Source: Phenylobacterium sp. (GTDB lineage Bacteria; Pseudomonadota; Alphaproteobacteria; Caulobacterales; Caulobacteraceae). From it: 5,325 bases of DNA. The position numbers and the translations under genes were made by a program. Under the pieces are notes generated by a model, which did not search any database, was not told the DNA's origin, and saw only the letters and a list, made by a program, of their open reading frames with translations. How positions within the stretch are numbered: the first letter of the stretch is position 1; the number at the start of each line of letters is the position of its first letter. This document shows positions 1 through 5,325 of the stretch, piece after piece. The stretch is from the NCBI GenBank assembly GCA_025350885.1, contig JANXXA010000136.1:1-5325 (forward strand), read 5' to 3'.

Positions 1-623
1 GCTCTGACCCGCACGGCTGGACGGTGCAGGCCGCCGCCTGCGCCGCCGCCCTGATCGGCGCCCTGTTGCTGACCTGGACCGAGAGGATGTGGCCGCAGGT
101 GCAGGAGGCTCTGATCGGCGTGCTGTTCGTCGCCGCGGCCAGCGTCGAACTGCTGCTGCTGGCCAACAACCCGCATGGCGGCGAGCATCTGAAGGACCTG
201 CTGGTGGGCCAGATTCTCTGGGTCACGATCCCCAGCCTGTGGCCCATCGCCGCCTTCTACGCCGTGGCGCTGGCGATCTGGTTCGGCCTGCGCGAGCGGC
301 TGGGCCTGGTGGGCTTCTATGTGCTGTTCGCGCTCGTGGTCACCCAGTCGGTGCAGTTGGTCGGCGTCTATCTGGTGTTCGCCAGCCTGATCGTTCCGGC
401 GCTGGCGGCCAGACGCTTCGCGCCGAAACTCCGGCTCTGGGTCGGCTATGGCGTCGGCGTCGTCGGCTATGTGCTGGGCCTCCTGGTTTCTTCGCTGTTC
501 GACCTGCCCACCGGCGCGGCCATCGTCGTGACCCTGATCGCGGCCTTCGTGGTCTCGGTGATCGCCTCGGCCCTCGTCCCCCAGACCCTGCGCGCCGAGC
601 CGGCCCTAGCCATGACTCCATAA
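1..623 (+). CDS. Metal ABC transporter permease, ABC-3 (ZnuB-like) family, 5'-truncated
   Basis: This is an inner-membrane permease subunit of an ABC importer, probably for zinc or manganese. The reading frame is open from position 3 with no stop, so the gene begins upstream. The GTG at 24 is an internal codon, because the in-frame residues before it (SDPHGWT) continue the protein. About 206 residues are visible. They are almost wholly hydrophobic, with roughly six membrane segments separated by short charged loops. The loop NPHGGEHLKDLLVGQIL (about 168-218) and the later VYLVFASLIVPALAARR stretch (about 369-416) look like the conserved core of ABC-3 permeases. Family members usually run about 260-290 residues, so roughly a quarter is missing. 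The partner ATPase and binding protein are not in the window and would be expected upstream. Family assignment is firm; the metal is not shown by the sequence. It ends with TAA, 37 bp before the next gene. Confidence 0.85.
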   Translation, partial: SDPHGWTVQAAACAAALIGALLLTWTERMWPQVQEALIGVLFVAAASVELLLLANNPHGGEHLKDLLVGQILWVTIPSLWPIAAFYAVALAIWFGLRERLGLVGFYVLFALVVTQSVQLVGVYLVFASLIVPALAARRFAPKLRLWVGYGVGVVGYVLGLLVSSLFDLPTGAAIVVTLIAAFVVSVIASALVPQTLRAEPALAMTP

Positions 624-660
624 GCCAGCCAAGCTCGCGCCCTGAACCCTGGGGGGCGGC

Positions 661-2046
661 ATGACGGCGATTGCGGCAGAGGCGGAGGTTTCGCAAGAGC
701 GGACCCTGTTCGGCCATCCGCGCGGCCTTGTGGTGCTGGCGGGGACGGAGCTGTGGGACCGCATCTCGTTCCACGGGATGCAGGCGCTGCTGGTGCTCTA
801 CATGGTCGGCCAGCTGTTCACGCCGGGCCACATTGAGCACATCGCCGGGTTCACAGGCTTCCGGGCGGCCATCGAACAGGTCACCGGACCGCTTTCGACC
901 CAGGCGCTCGCCTCGCAGATCTTCGGCATCTACGTCGGCCTGGTCTATTTTACGCCGGTGATCGGCGGCGCCGTCGGCGACCGGTGGCTTGGGCGCAAGG
1001 GCGGCGTCACGCTGGGCGCGCTCCTGATGACCGCCGGTCATTTCTGCATGGCCTTCGACCAGTCCTTCCTGCTTGCTCTGGCCCTGCTGATCTTCGGCGC
1101 GGGGTTCCTGCGCGGCAACCTCGCCCCGCAGGTGGGCGAACTCTATCCGCCGGGCGATCGGCGGCGCGACGTCGCCTTCCAGATCTATGGCGCGATGGTC
1201 AACCTGGGCGCCTTCATCGCCCCGGTGGTGACCGGCTGGCTGGCGCAGGCGTGGAGCTGGCACGCGGGCTTCGCCTTCGCGGGTTTCGGCATGCTGATCG
1301 GCCTTGTCGTCTACCTCATGGGCCAGCGCAGCGTGGTGCTGCACGCCTCGCCAAGACAGGCGGTCAGCGCCGAACCGCTCCTGCCGGCCGAGCGCCGACG
1401 CGTCGCCCTGCTGATCGCCTTCGTGCCGGTCTCGGCCATGTTCTGGGTCGCCCAGTCGCAGGTGTGGAACACCTACAACCTCTGGGTCCGCGACCATCTG
1501 GAGCTGGCCATTGGAAGCTTCACCGTTCCGGTGCCCTGGCTGCAATCGCTGGATGGTCTGGCGCCTTTCATCTGCTTGCCGCCGATACTGATGTTCTGGC
1601 GCTGGCAGGCGAGCCGGGGCCGCGAGCCGGGCTCGTTCGGCAAACTCGCCATCGGCTGCTTCATCTTCTCGCTGTCCACCTTCTGGCTGGCGGCCGCGGG
1701 CCTCGTGACCGACGCATCCGGGCGCACCCCGTTCCTCTGGGCCGTGGTGTTCCACCTCGCCTCGAACCTCGGGTGGCTCTACTTTACGCCAGTGGCGCAG
1801 GCCTTCTACTCGAAGGGGGCGCCGCCGCGTCTGTGCGCCACCCTCATGGGGGTGAACGTCACCTCGGCCTTCCTCGGCAGCGTGATCTCGGGCCGTCTGG
1901 GCGGCCTGTACGAGCGCCTCCCGGCAGCGCAGTTCTGGGCCATTCACGCGCTCGTCGTCGGGGCCGGCGGACTGATCTACCTGGCCTTGGACTGGCGGCT
2001 CGGCCGGGAGTTCGAACCTACAACTGCGGCGCCAGCCCAGCCCTGA
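661..2046 (+). CDS. POT/PTR2-family MFS transporter (peptide-type symporter), atypical
   Basis: This 461-residue polytopic inner-membrane protein belongs to the proton-dependent oligopeptide transporter family. Family marks are: the TM1 motif [11 protein letters not shown] (residues 30-40), a version of ExxERFxYYG with Asp33 for the second Glu; GDRWLGRK (106-113) in the MFS loop 2-3 position; [16 protein letters not shown] (151-166); and [15 protein letters not shown] (174-188), the PTR2 signature. Length is normal for bacterial POTs. Unusual points: Arg151 stands where POTs usually have a substrate/proton-linked Lys. The TM7 segment reads FWVAQSQ (261-267) without the usual acidic residues, and TM10 has Trp372 where a Glu normally lies. 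The true substrate may therefore not be a classic di- or tripeptide, and coupling may differ. The ATG at 661 has a G-run (651-656) upstream as a modest ribosome site. Its 3' end overlaps the convergent modC by 29 bp. Family is confident; substrate is unknown. Confidence 0.93.
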   Translation: MTAIAAEAEVSQERTLFGHPRGLVVLAGTELWDRISFHGMQALLVLYMVGQLFTPGHIEHIAGFTGFRAAIEQVTGPLSTQALASQIFGIYVGLVYFTPVIGGAVGDRWLGRKGGVTLGALLMTAGHFCMAFDQSFLLALALLIFGAGFLRGNLAPQVGELYPPGDRRRDVAFQIYGAMVNLGAFIAPVVTGWLAQAWSWHAGFAFAGFGMLIGLVVYLMGQRSVVLHASPRQAVSAEPLLPAERRRVALLIAFVPVSAMFWVAQSQVWNTYNLWVRDHLELAIGSFTVPVPWLQSLDGLAPFICLPPILMFWRWQASRGREPGSFGKLAIGCFIFSLSTFWLAAAGLVTDASGRTPFLWAVVFHLASNLGWLYFTPVAQAFYSKGAPPRLCATLMGVNVTSAFLGSVISGRLGGLYERLPAAQFWAIHALVVGAGGLIYLALDWRLGREFEPTTAAPAQP

Positions 2047-2773
2047 GCGCGGCCAGGGCCAGGCCGTCGCGCTGTTCGGCGCTCAAGGCGGCGAGCTCGC
2101 CGCGCTCCACCGCCCCGCCGGGCGAGACCTTGCCGGCGTCCATCAGCAGCACGTGGTCGGCCAGGCGCGCGATCTCGCCGGCGTCGTGGCTGATGTAGAG
2201 CGCGGGGATTTCCAACGCGCGGTGCAGCCGTTCCAGGTAGGGCAGGATTTCGGCCTTGGCGCCGGCGTCCAGGCTCGACAGCGGCTCGTCCATCAACAGC
2301 AGCCGCGGCTGCGACAACAGCGCCCGGCCCAGCGCCACCCGCTGTCGCTCGCCGCCGGACAGGTTGGCCGGCGCGCGCCCGAGCAGCGGCCCCAGACCGA
2401 GCAGGTCGACAGTGTCATCCAAGCCGATCTCCGCCTTCGCCGTACTGCGGCGCGCGCCATAAAGCAGGTTGCCGCGCACCGACAGGTGCGACAGCAGGCT
2501 GGGCTCCTGGAACACCACGCCCACTGGCCGTCGGTGCGGCGCCAGAAACGTCCGCTCGTCCTGCCAGATCTCGTCGCCGACCACGAGCCGGCCAGAAAGC
2601 CGTGTCAGGCCGGCGATGCAGCGCAACAGCGTGGTCTTCCCCGCGCCCGACGGGCCGCTGAGCGCGGTGATCCCCCGGGGCTCCAGCCGAAAGTCCGCGT
2701 CCAGCGCGAACCCTCCGACCGTGCCCGCGAACCGACCCGTAACGCCCCCCTTGCCGGCGAAGGTGGCGCTCAT
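2018..2773 (-). CDS. modC: Molybdate ABC transporter ATP-binding protein ModC, short form without C-terminal TOBE domain
   Basis: This is the cytoplasmic ATPase that drives molybdate import through ModB. All nucleotide-binding motifs are intact in 251 residues: Walker [10 protein letters not shown] (40-48, Lys46), Q-loop Gln89 in VVFQE, signature LSGGERQ (138-144), Walker B LLLMDEP (158-164, catalytic Glu163), D-loop SSLD (166-169) and switch His196. Canonical ModC is about 350 residues with a C-terminal TOBE/Mop molybdate-binding domain. Here the protein stops soon after the ATPase core, so that domain is absent. The ATG lies in an ATGA overlap with the modB stop, and GGAAG five bases upstream is a fair ribosome site. 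Gene position after modA and modB sets the substrate assignment; by sequence alone it could be another CysA/PotA-type ATPase. The TAG stop lies inside the 3' end of the convergent POT gene. Confidence 0.9.
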   Translation of the reverse strand: MSATFAGKGGVTGRFAGTVGGFALDADFRLEPRGITALSGPSGAGKTTLLRCIAGLTRLSGRLVVGDEIWQDERTFLAPHRRPVGVVFQEPSLLSHLSVRGNLLYGARRSTAKAEIGLDDTVDLLGLGPLLGRAPANLSGGERQRVALGRALLSQPRLLLMDEPLSSLDAGAKAEILPYLERLHRALEIPALYISHDAGEIARLADHVLLMDAGKVSPGGAVERGELAALSAEQRDGLALAALRAGLAPQL

Positions 2774-3435
2774 CGCAGCTTCCGATCCGCGCGACGTTCG
2801 ATCAGCAGCGCCGCCAGCAGCCCGGCGAACGAGAACACCACGACGCCCGCCGCCAACCGATGAGCGTCGCCATACTGCAAGGACTCCACCAGCCGATACA
2901 TCCGCACGGAGATCACCTCGGTCTTGCCCGGCACCCCGCCGCCGATCATCAGCACCACCCCGAACTCACCGACGGTATGGGCGAAGACCTGGACCGCGGC
3001 GCCCAGGAACCCGCGGCGCGCCAGCGGCATGGCGACTGTGAAAAAGGCGTCCAGCGGCGAGGCGCGCAGGGTCGCCGCCACCTCCATCGGCCGCGCGCCC
3101 ATGGCCTCGAACGCATTGCGGATCGGCTGCACGGCGAAGGGCAGGGAATAGACCATCGAGCCGATCACCAGCCCCTCGAAGGTGAAGGCCAGCGTGCGGA
3201 TGCCGAACGGATGCAGCAGCCCCATCAGCGGGCTCTGCGGCGCGATGGCGATCAGCAGATAGAAGCCCAGCACCGAGGGCGGCAGGATGATCGGCAAGGT
3301 GGTCAACGCCGTGACCACCTCTTTCCACCACGAACGTTGGCGCGCCAGCCACCAGGCGATGGGCGTGGCGACGAGCAACAGCAGGACGGTGGTCACGCCG
3401 GCCAGCCTCAGCGTTGTCCAGATGACCTCGGCCAC
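2770..3435 (-). CDS. modB: Molybdate ABC transporter permease ModB
   Basis: This 221-residue inner-membrane channel subunit works with ModA and ModC; length is typical for ModB. About five membrane segments are visible (near residues 8-30, 40-64, 85-105, 143-165 and 193-213). The cytoplasmic coupling helix that docks on the ATPase is the EAA-type segment [15 protein letters not shown] (118-132), followed by VAMPLA. Arg124 occupies the position where many ABC permeases have Gly. The ModB-type stretch [14 protein letters not shown] (153-166), followed by [13 protein letters not shown] (168-180), supports molybdate/tungstate rather than another anion. The start is GTG, because an in-frame TAG (the modA stop) lies only two codons upstream. 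A GAGG sits 11 bases before it inside the modA end, so translational coupling is likely. It shares ATGA with modC. Confidence 0.95.
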   Translation of the reverse strand: MAEVIWTTLRLAGVTTVLLLLVATPIAWWLARQRSWWKEVVTALTTLPIILPPSVLGFYLLIAIAPQSPLMGLLHPFGIRTLAFTFEGLVIGSMVYSLPFAVQPIRNAFEAMGARPMEVAATLRASPLDAFFTVAMPLARRGFLGAAVQVFAHTVGEFGVVLMIGGGVPGKTEVISVRMYRLVESLQYGDAHRLAAGVVVFSFAGLLAALLIERRADRKLR

Positions 3436-3438
3436 GGT

Positions 3439-4197
3439 CTAACGCGCCTCGTAGCCGTATTTCCGGATGATCGCGACGGCTGCGGGGCTTTTCAGGAAGG
3501 CCAGGAACGCCTTGGCCGCCGGGCTCCTCGCGCCGGCCTGGAGCAGGATCGCCTGTTGCTCGATCGGATCGTGCTCGCGCGACGGGACCAGCCACCGCGA
3601 TCCTGCGGCCTGGGTGATCACCTGGGACCAGGCGACAAATCCCAGTTCGGCGGCGCCGGTCTGGACGAACTGATAGGTCTGGCTGATCGAGGTCCCGGTG
3701 ACGATCCTGCCCCTCACCCGGTCATAGACGCCCAGCTTCTTCATCGTCTGCACCGCGGCTGCGCCATAGGGGGCGGCGGCCGGATCGGCGATGGCCAGTT
3801 TCTCGAATTTGCCGTTGGCCAGCACGGCCCCGCCGTCGACCGCCAGTCCTGGCGTCGTCGAATAGAGCGCCAGACGGCCCACGGCGTAGGTGAAGCGCGA
3901 ACCGGCGACGCCCAGGCCATCCTGCTCGGCCTTCCTCGGCCGGTCTGCGTCGGCGGAGAGGAACACCTCATAGGGCGCGCCATGGGCGATCTGGGCGTAG
4001 AACTCTCCCGACGACCCGAAGGTCAAGCTCGCGGTATGACCGGTCTGCGCCTTGAACGCCGTGGCGATTTCCTTGGCGGGGTCGGTGAAGTTGGCCGCCA
4101 CGGCCACCTGGGTATCGGCAGCCCATGACGCGCCCGCCCCCGACACCAGAGCGACGAGGACCGCCACCCCGAGAAGATTGCGACGCCGGATGATCAT
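3439..4197 (-). CDS. modA: Periplasmic molybdate-binding protein ModA
   Basis: This secreted solute-binding protein captures molybdate (or tungstate) in the periplasm and delivers it to ModB. From the ATG at 4197 it has 252 residues. It begins with a Sec signal peptide: basic MIIRRRN, a hydrophobic core, and probable cleavage after SWA (residue 26). The mature domain shows the ModA anion pocket: AANF near residue 36, GSSG (61-64) and APYG (142-145, Tyr144). From memory the protein resembles Azotobacter vinelandii ModA2 more than E. coli ModA, which has Ser where this has Asn36. An in-frame GTG at 4215 would add six residues (MSYITL), but it lies inside the operator-like inverted repeat and lacks a clear ribosome site. 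The ATG gives a more classical signal peptide and fits a promoter directly upstream. First gene of modABC; TAG stop three bases before modB. Confidence 0.94.
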   Translation of the reverse strand: MIIRRRNLLGVAVLVALVSGAGASWAADTQVAVAANFTDPAKEIATAFKAQTGHTASLTFGSSGEFYAQIAHGAPYEVFLSADADRPRKAEQDGLGVAGSRFTYAVGRLALYSTTPGLAVDGGAVLANGKFEKLAIADPAAAPYGAAAVQTMKKLGVYDRVRGRIVTGTSISQTYQFVQTGAAELGFVAWSQVITQAAGSRWLVPSREHDPIEQQAILLQAGARSPAAKAFLAFLKSPAAVAIIRKYGYEAR

Positions 4198-4200
4198 CAG

Positions 4201-4225
4201 CGTTATGTAGCTCACTCACATAACG
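4201..4225. promoter_or_regulatory. ModE-box-like operator (8-bp inverted repeat) at the modA start
   Basis: The sequence shows CGTTATGT-N9-ACATAACG, a perfect 8-bp inverted repeat spanning 25 bp. The published ModE site, as I recall it, is CGNTATATA-N6-TATATANCG-like. Half-site bases and overall width agree well, with G/C in place of one A/T step. It sits immediately upstream of the modA ATG, the expected place for a molybdate-responsive repressor to shut off modABC. No modE gene is in the window, so the regulator is inferred from the site and context only. Confidence 0.7.
4204..4211 (-). promoter_or_regulatory. modA: Candidate -10 element for modABC inside the operator
   Basis: Read on the - strand, GCTACATA matches 7 of 8 positions of the Caulobacter sigma-73 -10 consensus GCTANAWC. 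Its end is seven bases from the A of the modA ATG at 4197, so transcription could start at or next to the start codon and make a leaderless mRNA. I see no good TTGAC-type -35 at the right distance, which keeps this tentative. The element lies within the inverted repeat, so a repressor bound there would block polymerase. Confidence 0.35.
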
Positions 4226-4250
4226 CCCGGCCAGAGCCTTTTCGCCAGCC

Positions 4251-4262
4251 GCTGCGCGCAGC
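4251..4262. repeat. 12-bp perfect GC palindrome upstream of the phospholipase promoter
   Basis: GCTGCGCGCAGC is fully self-complementary and ends three bases before the candidate -35 at 4266. It could be a regulator site, or chance in GC-rich DNA. No T-run follows, so it is not an intrinsic terminator. Confidence 0.3.
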
Positions 4263-4265
4263 TCT

Positions 4266-4293
4266 TTGATCGGCTATGCTAAGCGCCTAAATC
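4266..4293 (+). promoter_or_regulatory. Candidate Caulobacter-type promoter for the phospholipase C gene
   Basis: TTGATCG (4266-4272), a 13-bp spacer and CCTAAATC (4286-4293) match the Caulobacter housekeeping consensus TTGACGS-N10-14-GCTANAWC at 5 of 7 and 7 of 8 defined positions. The predicted start near 4300 leaves a leader of only about 12 bases. That leader would still carry GAGGGG (4301-4306), which sits five bases before the ATG and is a good ribosome site. It reads away from modA, so the two promoters are divergent. This is pattern matching only. Confidence 0.45.
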
Positions 4294-4311
4294 GTAACGT
4301 GAGGGGCCACG

Positions 4312-5325
4312 ATGACCAGGACGCCCAAGGATCGCCGGGCCTTCCTCCAGTTGGCGGCCGGCGCGGCGCTGGGCGCCGCGGCCCTGCCGCCGGGCGTGGC
4401 GCAGGCCCTGGCGCTCCCCGCCAATCATGTCACCGGAACCATCCGCGACGTGGAACACGTGATCATCCTGATGCAGGAGAACCGCGGCTTCGACCACTAT
4501 TTCGGGACCCTGCGCGGCGTCCGCGGCTTCGGCGATCCGAGACCCATCGACCTGCCCGCGGGCCAGCCGGTCTGGAGCCAGCCGGCCAAGGACGGCGCCG
4601 GGACGGTCGGGCCGTTCCACCTCGACACCGCCGCCACCCGGGCCGAGACCATCTTCAGCCTGGACCACAGCTGGAAGGGGTCGCACGCGCGCTGGAAACA
4701 CCACGACGCCTGGATCGCGGCCAAGGGCCCCCTGACCATGGGCTACTTCAAGCGCGCAGACATCCCGTTCTATTACGCGCTGGCCGACGCCTTCACCGTC
4801 TGCGACGCCTACCACTGCTCGATCTTCGCCCAGACCAATCCCAACCGGCTGTTCCTGTTTTCTGGCCACAGCGGCCTGTCGGCCGGCGACGACAGCAAGA
4901 TCGTCGTGGCCAATCCGCCGGAAGAAACCAACGAGAGCGCCGATCCCGCCAACGACTCCAAGACCTTCAAGCCGCTCACCTGGCCGACCTATGCCGAGCG
5001 GCTGCAGGCGGCCGGCGTCTCCTGGCGGGTCTATCAGGAGTACGACAATTTCGGCGACAACGGGCTGGCCTACTTCGCCAGCTTCCGCGGCCTCAAGGCC
5101 GGCGACCCGCTGCACGACCGCGCCCGCACCTGGGCGCCGGGCGCCAACGCCGGCAACGCCAAGACCTCGGACGGTGAGCACCTGGTGGCCCAGTTCGCCG
5201 CCGACGTCGCCGCCGACCGCCTGCCCCAGGTCGCCTGGATCGTGCCATCGACCCATCTTTCGGAACACCCGGCCGCCAGCCCGTCCGCCGGCGCCTGGCT
5301 CACCGCCCGGCTGATCGCCGCCCTG
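4312..5325 (+). CDS. Phosphocholine-specific phospholipase C, Tat-exported, 3'-truncated
   Basis: This enzyme belongs to the acid phosphatase/phospholipase C superfamily (Pfam phosphoesterase) and is expected to hydrolyse phosphatidylcholine or related lipids outside the cytoplasm. The frame is open from the ATG to the window edge (338 codons), about half the roughly 700 residues usual for the family. A twin-arginine signal (DRRAFLQ, residues 7-13) and an Ala-rich hydrophobic stretch end near ALA (32-34). Family motifs are HVIILMQENRGFDHYFG (49-65), with Glu56 and Asn57 as likely metal ligands. Thr175 in AQTNPNRL lies at the position of the Ser/Thr nucleophile, and SEHPAASPSAG (317-327) matches the conserved active-site loop. 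The paired Asp ligands and the C-terminal domains lie beyond the window. A GAGGGG ribosome site precedes the ATG. It is divergent from modA, with no evident functional tie. Phosphatase activity (AcpA-like) is the alternative. Confidence 0.94.
   Translation, partial: MTRTPKDRRAFLQLAAGAALGAAALPPGVAQALALPANHVTGTIRDVEHVIILMQENRGFDHYFGTLRGVRGFGDPRPIDLPAGQPVWSQPAKDGAGTVGPFHLDTAATRAETIFSLDHSWKGSHARWKHHDAWIAAKGPLTMGYFKRADIPFYYALADAFTVCDAYHCSIFAQTNPNRLFLFSGHSGLSAGDDSKIVVANPPEETNESADPANDSKTFKPLTWPTYAERLQAAGVSWRVYQEYDNFGDNGLAYFASFRGLKAGDPLHDRARTWAPGANAGNAKTSDGEHLVAQFAADVAADRLPQVAWIVPSTHLSEHPAASPSAGAWLTARLIAAL

Noticed and set aside
624..660. 37-bp gap between the metal permease and the POT gene, checked for promoter or terminator
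   Set aside because: Apart from the G-run ribosome site, no promoter pair or stem-loop was seen.
340..1947. Long - strand open frame (535 codons) opposite the permease and POT genes
   Set aside because: Its product is rich in Arg, Gly, Pro and His with no domain, and the + strand encodes two clear membrane proteins. It is a GC-driven antisense shadow.
2088..2103. 16-bp perfect palindrome GCGGCGAGCTCGCCGC near the modC end, considered as a terminator or operator
   Set aside because: It lies within modC codons for [12 protein letters not shown] sequence, has no T-run or loop, and such GC palindromes arise easily in this composition.
984..2198. + strand frame of 404 codons inside the POT gene
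   Set aside because: Out-of-frame shadow with low-complexity composition; the POT frame carries the family motifs.
2860..4128. + strand frame of 422 codons opposite modB and modA
   Set aside because: The translation is His/Gln/Arg/Gly-rich with no recognisable motif, while ModA and ModB on the other strand are unmistakable.
4189..4198. 10-bp palindrome GATGATCATC at the modA start
   Set aside because: It is made by the ATG ATC ATC codons and is short enough to be chance.
4266..5177. + strand frame of 303 codons across the phospholipase region
   Set aside because: It begins at a TTG in the promoter and is Arg/Gly/Pro-rich. The correct frame starts at 4312 and runs open off the window end with phospholipase motifs.
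4279..5268. - strand frame of 329 codons opposite the phospholipase gene
   Set aside because: Val/Gly/Arg-rich antisense shadow without domains.

Overview
The window is GC-rich, densely packed bacterial DNA and looks like an alphaproteobacterium of the Caulobacterales (Caulobacter, Phenylobacterium or a relative). This placement is an inference from protein style, codon bias and a promoter that resembles the Caulobacter housekeeping consensus. I have no database match behind it.

Layout, left to right. (1) Positions 1-623, + strand: the 3' part of an ABC-3 family (ZnuB-like) metal-transporter permease whose start lies outside the window. (2) 661-2046, + strand: a complete POT/PTR2-family MFS transporter (proton/oligopeptide symporter family) that lacks several canonical acidic residues. 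(3) 4197 down to 2018, - strand: a compact molybdate-uptake operon modA-modB-modC, encoding a periplasmic binding protein, a membrane permease and an ATPase. modA and modB are 3 nt apart, and modB and modC overlap by 4 nt (ATGA). modC converges on the POT gene and the two coding ends overlap by 29 bp. (4) 4198-4311: the divergent control region. It holds an 8-bp perfect inverted repeat with 9-bp spacing that resembles a ModE (molybdate repressor) box at the modA start, and a Caulobacter-type promoter reading the other way. (5) 4312 to the right edge, + strand: the first 338 codons of a Tat-exported phosphocholine-specific phospholipase C, cut off by the window end.

ModA captures molybdate in the periplasm, ModB conducts it across the inner membrane and ModC powers the step with ATP. 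The operator-like repeat suggests repression when molybdate is plentiful. The phospholipase is probably an independent, separately promoted secreted enzyme that shares only the intergenic region. The metal permease and POT transporter read in the same direction with a 37-bp gap and could be co-transcribed, but they have no obvious functional link. The theme is nutrient transport.

I found no mobile element, RNA gene, CRISPR array or clearly new multi-gene system. The points most worth a second look are the ModE-like operator with a possibly leaderless modA start, the short ModC without its usual C-terminal domain, and the unusual POT residues.
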